A stretch of DNA of 64,000 nt from NCBI RefSeq assembly GCF_042685265.1, contig NZ_JBHUMX010000036.1; one strand, given 5' to 3'. The translations under genes were made by a program, and so were the position numbers. Numbering within the stretch: the stretch's first letter is position 1; the number at the start of each line of letters is the position of its first letter. Origin of the DNA: Oceanobacillus_B kapialis. GTDB taxonomy: Bacteria > Bacillota > Bacilli > Bacillales > Amphibacillaceae. Below are positions 1 to 8,193 of this stretch, piece after piece. The notes beneath the pieces were generated by a model. The model saw only the letters and a program-made list of their open reading frames with translations, was not told the DNA's origin and did not search any database.

Positions 1-732
1 TTAATTAACCGTAAGCAACGAGGGATCACCTTTACCCCAGAAGGCGAGCAACTGGCACAGCATGCAATAAAGATGTTATTTGAGCAGCGAAAAATTGAGG
101 AAAAATTGCATAACATGAAAAATCAGGTGGCAGGGACACTTCGGGTTGGAGTTTCGAATTTTTTTGCGTTGAACAAAATGCCGAAGCTCCTTCGTCTGTT
201 TAAACAAAGCTATCCGGATGTTGAGTTTCAAGTTGTAACTGGTTGGAGCAGTGACATGCATAAACTCATCTCCAATCATGATGTCCACATTAGCTTTATT
301 AAAGGGGATTATATATGGAATGACTGTAAAGACCTGCTTTATAAAGAAGAGCTTTGCATTGCCTCCCCGTGGAAATTTAAAATGGAAGACCTCCCATCCA
401 TGCCACGAATTGACTATTATACCGATGAGAAGATGCGAACAATTGTAGAAAATTGGTGGTACAGCCATTACAAAGAACAGCCAAACATTAATATTCAAGT
501 GAGTCAGGTGGAAACGTGCAGGGAAATGATTATTAATGGACTGGGCTATGCGATCTTAGCTAACTTAGTCGTACGCCCACACCCTGAGCTTTTCATTAAA
601 CCTCTTTTCCTGCCTAACGGAAACCCGATCACTCGTAATACATGGATGTACTATCATGAAGAAAACCTTGACCTTAACATCGTTAAAGCCTTTGTTGAAT
701 TTATCCAAACCATTGATGTCAAAGTACTCTGA
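1..732 (+). CDS. LysR-family transcriptional regulator, 5' truncated by window edge
   Basis: The reading frame is open from base 1, and its first residues (INRKQRGITFTPEGEQLAQ) are the end of a LysR winged helix-turn-helix, so the start codon lies left of the window. The rest is the linker helix and the LysR effector-binding domain (GTLRVGVSNFFAL, then CREMIINGLGYAIL near the end). It should be a DNA-binding regulator responding to a small ligand. The target cannot be told, because whatever lies upstream is outside the window. An internal ATG at 73 is not a plausible start, since it would remove the DNA-binding domain. Confidence 0.88.
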   Translation, partial: LINRKQRGITFTPEGEQLAQHAIKMLFEQRKIEEKLHNMKNQVAGTLRVGVSNFFALNKMPKLLRLFKQSYPDVEFQVVTGWSSDMHKLISNHDVHISFIKGDYIWNDCKDLLYKEELCIASPWKFKMEDLPSMPRIDYYTDEKMRTIVENWWYSHYKEQPNINIQVSQVETCREMIINGLGYAILANLVVRPHPELFIKPLFLPNGNPITRNTWMYYHEENLDLNIVKAFVEFIQTIDVKVL

Positions 733-830
733 AATCTCCTCTTCTATTATGTGTTTACTAGCGACAAAATCCGGTAACAGTACAGTAGAATCATAAAGGA
801 TTCTTCAAAAAACCAATGGAGGTGGATGAG

Positions 831-1004
831 ATGGCTACTAAATTTAAAACAGGTGAAAACGCACCAGAGAGCGGTAAATACAAGGTTGATAGTCTAGTGA
901 ACGGTGGATCAACAAACGATGAGGCGACCATTGACATCGAACAAGGAGAGCAATTCCCTCCTTCCCCTTCAAGTAATGATGCAGCATATTGGGTAAAAGC
1001 GTAA
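831..1004 (+). CDS. small YjzC-like protein
   Basis: A 57-residue soluble protein beginning MATKFKTGENAPESGKY. An in-frame ATG at 816 overlaps the ribosome binding site GGAGGTGG (818-825), so the ATG at 831 is the better start. The spacing of F-x-x-G-x-x-AP-x-x-G-x-Y, then a G-x-x-FPP and a late Trp, resembles the small YjzC family of Bacillaceae, whose function is unknown. The gene is monocistronic and is followed at once by a strong terminator. Family assignment is by pattern only. Confidence 0.72.
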   Translation: MATKFKTGENAPESGKYKVDSLVNGGSTNDEATIDIEQGEQFPPSPSSNDAAYWVKA

Positions 1005-1016
1005 CCTAATGGAAGA

Positions 1017-1050
1017 TCCCCTCTTGAAATTTATTTCAGGAGGGGTTTTT
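1017..1050 (+). terminator. intrinsic terminator after the YjzC-like gene
   Basis: A CCCTCTTGAAAT / ATTTCAGGAGGG stem with a two-base loop is followed by a run of five T at 1046-1050. It ends the small gene at 1004 before the next gene starts. Confidence 0.85.
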
Positions 1051-1174
1051 GTATTCGTTAAAAAAGTCTATGAATTCTGCGTATGGATTTTAGAAGCACC
1101 TTCTTTTATTTTAAAAAGAAGAAAGAGGTATAATAACATTGTAAATAATTCAAGAAAAAAGTGGAGGTATTCTT

Positions 1175-1924
1175 ATGAGTAAAGTTGCAATCGTAACAGG
1201 TGGCGGTAGTGGACTAGGACAAGCTACAGCTGTTCGTCTAGCAGAAGAAGGAGTCAACGTTGCTGTCGTTGACGTAAGTGAAAAAGGCGGAAACGAAACC
1301 GTAGAAAAGGTTAAAAATGCTGGCGCTGATGCAATATTTATAAAAGCAGATGTCTCCAAAGCTGAAGAAGTAAAACAATATGTGGATAAGACCATTGAAA
1401 AGTTTGGCCAAATAGATTACTTCTTCAACAATGCAGGAATTTCTGGAAGTGGCGGCTTCATCTTAGACACGAAAATTGAGGAAATTGAACAAATCGTTGG
1501 AATCAACCTATTAGGTGCACTATACGGCGTGCGATATGTAGCAGATGTAATGCTGAAAAACGGTGGTGGGTCCATCGTTAATACTGCATCAAGTGCAGGG
1601 GTAATTGGACAGGATTCTGTTGTCACTTACTCCGCTACGAAGCATGGAATCGTTGGCTTAACCAAAAGTATGGTTGCAGAATATGCAAAAGACGGCTTAC
1701 GTGTAAATGCTATTGCACCTGGTCCAACTGAAACACCGATGGTTAAAGCTTTCTATGAAGCGAACCCGGAAATGAAAGAGAATGCAGAAAGCGGCATTCC
1801 TCAAAAACGTCTAGGTACACCAGAGGAAGTGGCAGAATTAGTAACCTTCCTACTGACTTCTAAAGCTGAATATATTAACGGCGAAGTAATTCGTATCGAC
1901 GGTGGATTTACGAATACGAAATAA
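1175..1924 (+). CDS. short-chain dehydrogenase/reductase
   Basis: A 249-residue classical SDR of normal length. Visible motifs are the nucleotide-binding TGGGSGLG (8-15), an acidic residue after beta-2 (VVDVS) that suggests NAD(H) preference, NNAG (85-88), the catalytic Tyr152-x-x-x-Lys156 in YSATK, and the C-terminal IRIDGGF. Family members interconvert alcohols or sugars and ketones; the substrate cannot be read from the sequence. The start follows GTGGAGGT with good spacing, and TATAAT at about 1129 is a likely -10 element. It is a single-gene unit closed by a bidirectional terminator. Confidence 0.9.
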   Translation: MSKVAIVTGGGSGLGQATAVRLAEEGVNVAVVDVSEKGGNETVEKVKNAGADAIFIKADVSKAEEVKQYVDKTIEKFGQIDYFFNNAGISGSGGFILDTKIEEIEQIVGINLLGALYGVRYVADVMLKNGGGSIVNTASSAGVIGQDSVVTYSATKHGIVGLTKSMVAEYAKDGLRVNAIAPGPTETPMVKAFYEANPEMKENAESGIPQKRLGTPEEVAELVTFLLTSKAEYINGEVIRIDGGFTNTK

Positions 1925-1932
1925 TGTGCCAT

Positions 1933-1970
1933 TAAAAAGCAGGCAACCTATTGGGATGCCTGCTTCTTTT
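1933..1970. terminator. bidirectional terminator between SDR and cadA
   Basis: An AAGCAGGCA / TGCCTGCTT stem has T-rich sequence on the right (for the plus-strand SDR) and A-rich sequence on the left (a T run for the minus-strand cadA). It serves two convergent genes. Confidence 0.82.
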
Positions 1971-1994
1971 ATTATTTTGGTCACATAACAACAA

Positions 1995-4559
1995 TTAGTC
2001 TTTAACACGTAAAAGCCGTAATGCATTTAAGATCACAATTATTGCAGCACCTGTATCACTTAATACGGCTAACCAGAGTGTGAGCCATCCAGGGAAAACA
2101 AATACAAAGGCGATTAGCTTAACAATTAAAGAAAACCAGATGTTTTGTTTAATGATAGCTAATGCTTTTCTACTTAGCTTAATTGTATGTGGCAGCTTTT
2201 CCAGATTGTCTGCCATTAAAACAATATCTGCTGTTTCCATCGCGGTGTCTGTACCTGCACCACCCATGGCGATGCCTAAATCAGATGTAGCTAGAGCCGG
2301 AGCGTCATTGATCCCGTCACCGACCATCGCTACTTTGTGCCCTTCTTTTTGCAACTGTTTCACTGCCTCTACCTTATCTTCTGGGAGAAGCTCTGCAAAA
2401 TAACGGCTTACACTAGCTTCTTTGGCAATCATCTTCGCCGTACCTTCATTGTCTCCAGTTAGCATAACGACTTGATTGATACCGACCTGTTGCAAGTTAT
2501 TGATAGCTTTTACCGTAATTGGTCGAATGGTATCTGCAACAGCGATAACACCCATGACTACTGTTTGTGTGCCGATAATGACAACCGTTTTTCCTTCGAG
2601 TTGGAGTTCACTAACTTTGTCGTTGACCCCACCCAATGGTACGTTCAGTTCTTCAAACAGTTTTAAATTTCCAGCAAAGTAAATTTCACCATCGATCGTG
2701 GCCTGAACTCCTTTACCAGCTATACTTTTATATAGCTCACCACGTCTAGCTTGAAACCCTTTCTCTTTCGCATATGCCACAATCGTTTTGGCGATTGGAT
2801 GCGTCGAGTATTCTTCTAGGGTTAACCCAATCAAAAGAAGTTCGTCTTCTGATATTGTCAATGGTTGTATTGTGGAAACTTTCGGTTTACCTTCTGTTAA
2901 TGTGCCTGTTTTATCAAATGCAATTGTTTTAATCGCGCCTGCCGTTTCTAAAAATGTCCCACCTTTTATGAGCACACCATTCTTCGCCGCGTTTCCAATT
3001 GCAGACACGATAGCAACAGGTGTTGAGATTACTAATGCACACGGACAAGCAACAACTAATAACGCAAGCCCTTTATATGCCCATTCGCCCCATTCCCCAA
3101 ATCCAAATAGTGGTGGAAAGACAATAACAGCAAGGGCTAACAGAAACACAATCGGCGTATAAATACTGGCAAACTTATCAATAAATGCTTGTGTTGGAGC
3201 CTTTTGTTCCTGTGCTTCCTCTACTAAATGAATAATTTTTGAGATCGTGGTATCCTCAACTAATTTTGTAACCCGAACTTCAAGTGACCCACTTTCATTA
3301 ATCGTACCTGCATAGACCGTATCACCAATCATTTTATCAACTGGAATAGATTCTCCTGTAATAGGAGCCTGGTTAACGCTTGTTTCCCCTTCAATAATCT
3401 CACCGTCTAGCGGGATTCTATCACCAGGTTTGATAACAATTATATTTCCAATACTTATATCATCTACTGACTTTTCAACTAACTCTGCGCCAGCTCGTAC
3501 CCATGCTTTTGATGGGGCAAGGTCCATTAAATTACGAATGGATTTTCTTGTCTGTTCAATCGATCTATTTTGCAGTGCGGTACCTAGCGCAAACAGCCAC
3601 ACTACCGTTGCACCCTCAAACCATTCGCCAATAATAGCAGCGCCAATTGCCGCAACTGACATGAGCACATTCATATCTAATGAACGACTTTTAATCGCAT
3701 AATAAGCGCTTTTGGCTGGTTTTGCTCCACTTACCACGATAGCAATTGCATATAAAATTGTTGATATGCTTGCTGGTATCCCAATAAATGAACCAATAAA
3801 ACCAATAGCAAGGAGGATACCTGTAAAGGTTATCATCCCAAACTCTTTTTTGTTCTTTGGTTTTGCTTGAGACTTACGATTATTCGTTTGCAACGTAGCC
3901 TTATAACCGAGTTTAGATACCTCAGAAACAATTTCATCCACCGAATTATCATGCTCCAGCTTCATTTTCCCTGTAGAAAAATGCACATTTACATCTTTAA
4001 CAGAGGGATGGTTTTTGAAATGATTTTCGATACTTTGAGCACAGCTTCCACAATCCATGCCTTCCACATCGTACGTTCTAACATTTTTATTTTGTATAAT
4101 AGGGTCGACCTTAAAACCTAGCTTGTTTACGGTATTCTCGACTTCGTTAAGTGGTGCCTTTTCATTGGCTATAACTTTTAACTTGGCAGTATTATAATTC
4201 ACCTTCGCCTCTTGCACCATATCGAGACTACGTAACCCCTTTTCGATCGTTAAAGCACAAGAAGGACAATCCATCCCTTCTACTCGGTATTCAACCTCTT
4301 GCCCTGTTGGAGAGAAGTCATTTTCAATCTCCGGTTCAGCTTTGGAAACCCCGCAGCAGCTTGAGGTATTATTCGTTGTTCGAGATCCTGTGTCACCCTT
4401 GTCATTACCGCAACAAGAGGATGTGACATCTCCGGATAAATCTTGAGTCTTACAGCAGTTTTCCGTATCGTTGGTGCCAACCGCTTGACTTGGCTGGTTA
4501 CTGCAGCAAGTATTATCCTGAAGCCTATTCGTCTCTGAGCTACAGCATTTGTCAGTCAT
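1995..4559 (-). CDS. cadA: heavy-metal efflux P1B-type ATPase (CadA-like)
   Basis: An 854-residue P1B ATPase that should export Cd2+, Zn2+ or Pb2+ using ATP. It has two heavy-metal-associated domains with GMDCPSC (95-101) and GMDCGSC (167-173), membrane segments, the CPC ion-pathway motif near residue 505, the phosphorylation motif DKTGTLT near 551 and the hinge GDGINDAPA near 748. The CPC type and the ArsR partner favour divalent soft metals over copper. The first 75 residues are unusual: five Cys-Cys pairs (5-6, 18-19, 35-36, 49-50, 68-69) in a polar, probably disordered tail, a likely metal-collecting extension. It starts 12 bp after the regulator gene and shares its promoter. Confidence 0.95.
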   Translation of the reverse strand: MTDKCCSSETNRLQDNTCCSNQPSQAVGTNDTENCCKTQDLSGDVTSSCCGNDKGDTGSRTTNNTSSCCGVSKAEPEIENDFSPTGQEVEYRVEGMDCPSCALTIEKGLRSLDMVQEAKVNYNTAKLKVIANEKAPLNEVENTVNKLGFKVDPIIQNKNVRTYDVEGMDCGSCAQSIENHFKNHPSVKDVNVHFSTGKMKLEHDNSVDEIVSEVSKLGYKATLQTNNRKSQAKPKNKKEFGMITFTGILLAIGFIGSFIGIPASISTILYAIAIVVSGAKPAKSAYYAIKSRSLDMNVLMSVAAIGAAIIGEWFEGATVVWLFALGTALQNRSIEQTRKSIRNLMDLAPSKAWVRAGAELVEKSVDDISIGNIIVIKPGDRIPLDGEIIEGETSVNQAPITGESIPVDKMIGDTVYAGTINESGSLEVRVTKLVEDTTISKIIHLVEEAQEQKAPTQAFIDKFASIYTPIVFLLALAVIVFPPLFGFGEWGEWAYKGLALLVVACPCALVISTPVAIVSAIGNAAKNGVLIKGGTFLETAGAIKTIAFDKTGTLTEGKPKVSTIQPLTISEDELLLIGLTLEEYSTHPIAKTIVAYAKEKGFQARRGELYKSIAGKGVQATIDGEIYFAGNLKLFEELNVPLGGVNDKVSELQLEGKTVVIIGTQTVVMGVIAVADTIRPITVKAINNLQQVGINQVVMLTGDNEGTAKMIAKEASVSRYFAELLPEDKVEAVKQLQKEGHKVAMVGDGINDAPALATSDLGIAMGGAGTDTAMETADIVLMADNLEKLPHTIKLSRKALAIIKQNIWFSLIVKLIAFVFVFPGWLTLWLAVLSDTGAAIIVILNALRLLRVKD

Positions 4560-4571
4560 TTCTTCGCCTCC

Positions 4572-4892
4572 TTACTCTACATTGCGGTCACAGCAAGCGA
4601 CATCGTTTTCGACATCTTCCAGCACGACATCAATCATGGTTAATAAATCACGTACTAACTGGTTGCGCACCCGATAATACACATATTTGCCTTCCTGCCT
4701 GCTAACAACAAGTCCACAACCTTTTAAACATGATAAATGCTGTGAAATATTTGACTGATTGCCATTAATGTCCTGTACAATTTGAGAAACTGTTTTCTCA
4801 TCTTCCTTTAAACTTTCCAGAATTTGAACCCTCGATTTATTAGAAAGACCATGTAAAAACTTCATTTTCGTATCTATATCAACTTGTTTCAT
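4572..4892 (-). CDS. ArsR/SmtB-family metal sensor, CmtR-like
   Basis: A 106-residue winged-helix repressor. Its recognition helix region (NISQHLSCLKGCGLV) holds Cys55 and Cys59, and a CC pair sits at 100-101 near the C-terminus. That layout, two Cys in the DNA-recognition helix plus one in the tail, is the Cd/Pb site described for Mycobacterium CmtR (Cys57, Cys61, Cys102), not the N-terminal ELCVCD site of staphylococcal CadC. It should repress its own operon and release DNA when Cd2+ or Pb2+ binds. ATG at 4892 follows GAGGAGG. It is cotranscribed with the cadA ATPase. Confidence 0.9.
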   Translation of the reverse strand: MKQVDIDTKMKFLHGLSNKSRVQILESLKEDEKTVSQIVQDINGNQSNISQHLSCLKGCGLVVSRQEGKYVYYRVRNQLVRDLLTMIDVVLEDVENDVACCDRNVE

Positions 4893-4907
4893 CTTGTGTC
4901 CTCCTCA

Positions 4908-4971
4908 ACATATTAGTTCTTACTAATGTGTTTGTTGTTATCATATTAGCAGTACCTAATATATGTGTCAA
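4908..4971 (-). promoter_or_regulatory. promoter and dyad operators of the metal-efflux operon
   Basis: On the minus strand, TTGACA (4971-4966) and TAATAT (4948-4943) are separated by 17 bp. A dyad, ATATTAG (4943-4949) with CTAATAT (4956-4962), covers the -10 element and spacer. A second, imperfect dyad (4908-4931, ACATATTAGT / ACTAATGTGT) lies between the promoter and the ribosome binding site. Both share the TATTAG half-site, as expected for an ArsR-family repressor. Confidence 0.78.
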
Positions 4972-5025
4972 TGATATTTGTTTAGAGGGTAATGCTTAGG
5001 TTATTTGTGTGGGAGGAGGGGGGCT

Positions 5026-5559
5026 TTGGTTGATTGTGAGGCTGTATTGGTTGATTGCATTGCTCCCTTGGTCGATTGCATCGCAGCCCTGGTTGATTGC
5101 GCTGCTCCCTTGGTTGATTGCGCTGCTTTCTTGGTTGATTGCGCTGCTGCATTGGTCGATTGCGCTGCTCCCTTGGTTGATTGCGCTGCTCCCTTGGTCG
5201 ATTGCGCTGCTCCCTTGATTGATTGCACGACTGCATTGGTCGATTGCGATGCTCCCTTGATTGATTGCACGACTGCATTGGTCGATTGCGCTGCCGCCTT
5301 GGTCGATTGCGCTGCTCCCTTGGTCGATTGAACGGCTCCCTTGGTCGATTGCACGGCTGCATTGGTCGATTGCGCTGCTCCCTTGGTTGATTGCGCTGCC
5401 GCCTTGGTCGATTGCGCTGCCGCCTTGGTCGATTGCACGGCTCCCTTGGTCGATTGCGCTGCTCCCTTGGTTGATTGCACGGCTCCCTTGGTCGATTGCA
5501 CGGCTGCACTGGTTGATTGGGTTGATTGCTCGACTGCATTGGTCGATTGCGCCCCTCCA
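5026..5559. repeat. GC-rich 21-bp tandem repeat array, about 25 units
   Basis: Twenty-three units keep an exact 21-bp period from 5026 to 5508, then a 30-bp unit (5509-5538) and one last unit. The typical unit is TTGGTCGATTGC followed by a variable nine (GCTGCTCCC, GCTGCCGCC, ACGGCTCCC, ACGACTGCA). It is about 60% GC in an AT-rich neighbourhood. Because 21 is a multiple of three, several frames stay open. Only minus-strand frames run through the whole array: one reads as (QSTKGAA)n, the other as (RNRPREQ)n. Plus-strand frames are cut by TGA. No frame has a convincing ribosome binding site (the minus ORF at 4982-5581 starts TTG and the one at 5001-5501 starts GTG), so coding is undecided. Confidence 0.9.
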
Positions 5560-5643
5560 CGGCTAGTCGATTAAGTGACAAGCTATCACATAATACTAGC
5601 TACGCCACAGCATACCTCTTCTAAAACTCTTAAACTTTCCCAC

Positions 5644-5670
5644 AAAAAAACTACCCATCACGGGTAGTTT
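5644..5670 (-). terminator. terminator of the adenylyltransferase gene
   Basis: On the minus strand a CTACCC/GGGTAG hairpin is followed by a long T run (A run at 5644-5650). It sits 27 bp past the stop codon of the minus-strand gene at 5697. Confidence 0.8.
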
Positions 5671-5696
5671 CTCCAAACCTGTTTAAATATAATTCT

Positions 5697-6578
5697 TTAA
5701 AATACACCCTCTGCATCTGCTGATAAATTTCTAACCTGCGCTAAATAAGCCATCATATTCCGATCATCTTCAACTGGATAGGTGAAACGGAAATGAACCG
5801 CGACATCCTTAGCCAGAACCCTGAATAATTCGCACGTTACAACAATAGAATCCCACATATTTTCATAATTAGCATTCGAGTATGTCTCTTCATATAACTT
5901 CCAGTATGAAGCAGGCAAATACTTTTTAAAGTATTTGCCTAGCTTTCCTGTCGAAACCTGAAAGTCTGTCTGAATACCAATCCACCAACTAACCATCACA
6001 TCCAGTGCGTCTCTCATGGTTAATTCAAACATTTGCTTCGCATAAGGGAGTTCATCTCGCCAAATTCCTTTCGCTACATTTTGTAAACACCACCAGAAGT
6101 TGTTTGTATAGCTGTCATAGGCCTCTTTGGTTGGCTGTTGAAGATGATAATCCTCATCAGTTGGCTCAGATATTTGTGGTAGAATATTATCTTTATCCAA
6201 TAAGGGTATAGTAAGCTTATCCAGTTCATATTCTTCTAGCATTTTAGCCTTCGTTTTCAGTTGGAGGTCAATTCGATTTCCATCTGTAAACAACATTAAT
6301 AACCCGTAAGAATGTAAAATCTCACTATCTATTTCTTTCCCAAAGTTATTTTTATCAGGCTCTTGCATCATAAGTAATTTGCCAAAGTCAGCAATCCACG
6401 CTCTCTCCTTAATAAATGGAGCAAGTTCCGTAACCACATAAACAATATCATAATCTTGAAAAATATCTTTTAGCACATTCGGATTTGTTCTGGACCCATT
6501 CATATATACTGCCCGAATTCGCTCATCACTCTCTGCTTTATGTAAAATTAAATCCATCATTTCTTGCTCATTCCGCAT
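5697..6578 (-). CDS. aadK: aminoglycoside 6-adenylyltransferase-like protein (AadK/ANT(6) family)
   Basis: A 293-residue protein with the nucleotidyltransferase motif GSRTNPN (28-34) followed by the Asp dyad in QDYDIVYV (Asp42, Asp44). The body matches the ANT(6)-type streptomycin adenylyltransferase family (WWCLQNVAKGIWRDE, KMLEEYELDKL). These enzymes transfer AMP from ATP to the 6-position of streptomycin; chromosomal Bacillus homologues such as AadK are known. Length is normal for the family and nothing looks mobile around it. ATG follows AGGAGGAAACCT. Activity on streptomycin is inferred, since divergent members can act on other substrates. Confidence 0.85.
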   Translation of the reverse strand: MRNEQEMMDLILHKAESDERIRAVYMNGSRTNPNVLKDIFQDYDIVYVVTELAPFIKERAWIADFGKLLMMQEPDKNNFGKEIDSEILHSYGLLMLFTDGNRIDLQLKTKAKMLEEYELDKLTIPLLDKDNILPQISEPTDEDYHLQQPTKEAYDSYTNNFWWCLQNVAKGIWRDELPYAKQMFELTMRDALDVMVSWWIGIQTDFQVSTGKLGKYFKKYLPASYWKLYEETYSNANYENMWDSIVVTCELFRVLAKDVAVHFRFTYPVEDDRNMMAYLAQVRNLSADAEGVF

Positions 6579-6610
6579 AGGTTTCCTCCTATTTTATCTA
6601 TCAAAACTAC

Positions 6611-6796
6611 TCAAGTAACGTCCAAAAAACCCCTCAGCACAGCTCTTAACAACCAAAATAATAATCTCAAAGGCAATAAAATTATTTCTGGCACCCAAAC
6701 AAGTATATCCACGAGAAGGTCCCACTTCGTGTAATAGGCGTCGTCCTTCCTTGCTTTTCTTGATTTAGCCTTCTTTCGTTTCCACCATTCCTTCAT
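6611..6796 (-). CDS. small basic membrane protein, function unknown
   Basis: A 61-residue protein with a strongly basic, Trp-containing N-terminus (MKEWWKRKKAKSRKARK) and one hydrophobic segment of about 27 residues (LLVDILVWVPEIILLPLRLL...). It is preceded by GAGGTG with good spacing. The layout suggests a single-pass or membrane-surface protein with its N-terminus in the cytoplasm. I do not recognise a family. It follows another small membrane-protein gene by 21 bp. Confidence 0.6.
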   Translation of the reverse strand: MKEWWKRKKAKSRKARKDDAYYTKWDLLVDILVWVPEIILLPLRLLFWLLRAVLRGFLDVT

Positions 6797-6817
6797 TTCA
6801 ATTCACCTCGTGTTACT

Positions 6818-7039
6818 TCACTTTTTTATAAACATCACATAGGAAAGAAACGCCAGGTATAATAGACTTATATGCGCACTAACCAAGTAAGAAATATATC
6901 TAACATAATAACCTGTTGATAAAGCAACACTTTCTTTTCCCATGATCATAAAATTAGACACGATATCTGGCAAAAGAAGGCTTACCAATACTATAGCCAA
7001 TATACTAAATGCAAATTTTTGTTTTCCTGCCAAAGCCAT
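6818..7039 (-). CDS. small two-segment membrane protein, function unknown
   Basis: A 73-residue protein with two predicted membrane segments (FAFSILAIVLVSLLLPDIV and YLVSAHISLLYLAFLSYVMF) and a short polar connection. A GAGGGG ribosome binding site precedes the ATG. It begins 13 bp after the Nudix gene and is probably in the same transcript. No family recognised. Confidence 0.6.
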   Translation of the reverse strand: MALAGKQKFAFSILAIVLVSLLLPDIVSNFMIMGKESVALSTGYYVRYISYLVSAHISLLYLAFLSYVMFIKK

Positions 7040-7052
7040 CCCGTCCCCTCAA

Positions 7053-7460
7053 TTAAAAATCAATACAAAAAGGCTGTAGACTATCATCTAGGCAGTATTC
7101 TATTCTCTGTCTAAAATTCTTCCATGTTACCATCTTTAAAGCCTGCTCAATTGGGAAAAAACCGACTTCTAAACTTTCTGGACTTGTCGTTGGCTCTCCG
7201 CCAATAGCTTTTCCTAAGAACAATGCATTACATATAGAGCGCTCTACATTTTGAAACACACCACAAAATCTTGTTATTTCAATATCTATGCCTGACTCCT
7301 CTTTCGTTTCTCTTATTGCTGCTACTTTTAATGCTTCTCCTTCTTCAACCTGACCACCGGGCATTTCCCATCCCCTTTTCGGCCCTTTAATTAATAATAT
7401 TTCGTGGTATTCGTTCAATACAATTGTTGCTGAAGATACAATATGTTTCGGTGGTATCAT
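7053..7460 (-). CDS. Nudix hydrolase
   Basis: A 135-residue Nudix protein with a complete box, G36-x5-E-x7-REx-x-EESG ending near residue 58 (GGQVEEGEALKVAAIRET, then KEESGI). The REx2EExG core binds Mg2+ and activates water to split a nucleoside diphosphate linked to another group. Small single-domain members often clean up oxidised nucleotides or remove mRNA caps; the substrate here is unknown. ATG follows GGAGGAGAATAG. It heads a short run with the two small membrane-protein genes. Confidence 0.88.
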   Translation of the reverse strand: MIPPKHIVSSATIVLNEYHEILLIKGPKRGWEMPGGQVEEGEALKVAAIRETKEESGIDIEITRFCGVFQNVERSICNALFLGKAIGGEPTTSPESLEVGFFPIEQALKMVTWKNFRQRIEYCLDDSLQPFCIDF

Positions 7461-7508
7461 CTATTCTCCTCCATTTCACATTTACACTCATTTATATAGG
7501 AAGAAATA

Positions 7509-8057
7509 CTACCTAAAAAGAAAATCCTTCGCCATATAATAAGCACTAGCAGTAAACAACTGAGTCTTAACCTGATTGTTTCTTATTAATTCCCCTAGCT
7601 CATCAAAGTCTACTAAAGTGGTTGTAATGTCTTCCGTATCATCTAAGTCCTGGTCAAATTCTTTATACGCATCTTGGATTAAAAACGTTATGATCTTATT
7701 TGTCTGCGTAGCAGGATTGACCATAAACTCTCCCAATTTTATCGGCCTCTTCTCTGAAGTAAACCCCGTTTCTTCTCGCACTTCCCGAACCATGCCTTCT
7801 TCGTATGTTTCATTTCCCTCTGGTTTTCCAGCTGGAATTTCTAAATAGAAATCCTGTCCTGCTTGTCTATACTGCTTCACGAGCACTACTTGCTTATTTT
7901 CCGTGATCACAACAGCATTAACCCAATCGGCATACTCATTAACATAATATTCATCAATCATAATTCCATTTGGAAGCTCACACCTATCTTTTCGTAAGTT
8001 ACCGAATGGCGACCTATAAACATATTCTGAGTGAGTTGTTTCCCAGCGCCGCACCAT
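7509..8057 (-). CDS. Nudix hydrolase, ADP-ribose pyrophosphatase-like
   Basis: A 182-residue protein with a full Nudix box at residues 77-99 (GKPEGNETYEEGMV then REVREETGF). The long N-terminal beta region (SPFGNLRKDRCELPNG, VVLVKQYRQAGQ) and QYR-x-G before the box are typical of the ADP-ribose/NudF branch, which hydrolyses ADP-ribose to AMP and ribose 5-phosphate. The frame extends to a TTG at 8060, but the AGGGGGG site is only one base from it, so the ATG at 8057 is the better start. It is a separate unit from the first Nudix gene (49-bp gap). Confidence 0.86.
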   Translation of the reverse strand: MVRRWETTHSEYVYRSPFGNLRKDRCELPNGIMIDEYYVNEYADWVNAVVITENKQVVLVKQYRQAGQDFYLEIPAGKPEGNETYEEGMVREVREETGFTSEKRPIKLGEFMVNPATQTNKIITFLIQDAYKEFDQDLDDTEDITTTLVDFDELGELIRNNQVKTQLFTASAYYMAKDFLFR

Positions 8058-8193
8058 CAATCCCCCCTCTTAATCTATTGTAAATACCTTACGATACATA
8101 ATAACAGAAAATTTTAAAATATATGAGGTGAAAAATTTTATATCATGATACATTCAACATGTAACAAACCAATATAGAAAGTAGGAGAAATGA

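Noticed and set aside
5026..5559. CRISPR array
   Set aside because: Units are contiguous without unique spacers and no cas gene is present.
5005..5574. Plus-strand frames reading ALVDC or LLPWLIA repeats
   Set aside because: They exist only because the 21-bp unit lacks stops in several frames; both are broken by TGA within the array and have no ribosome binding site.
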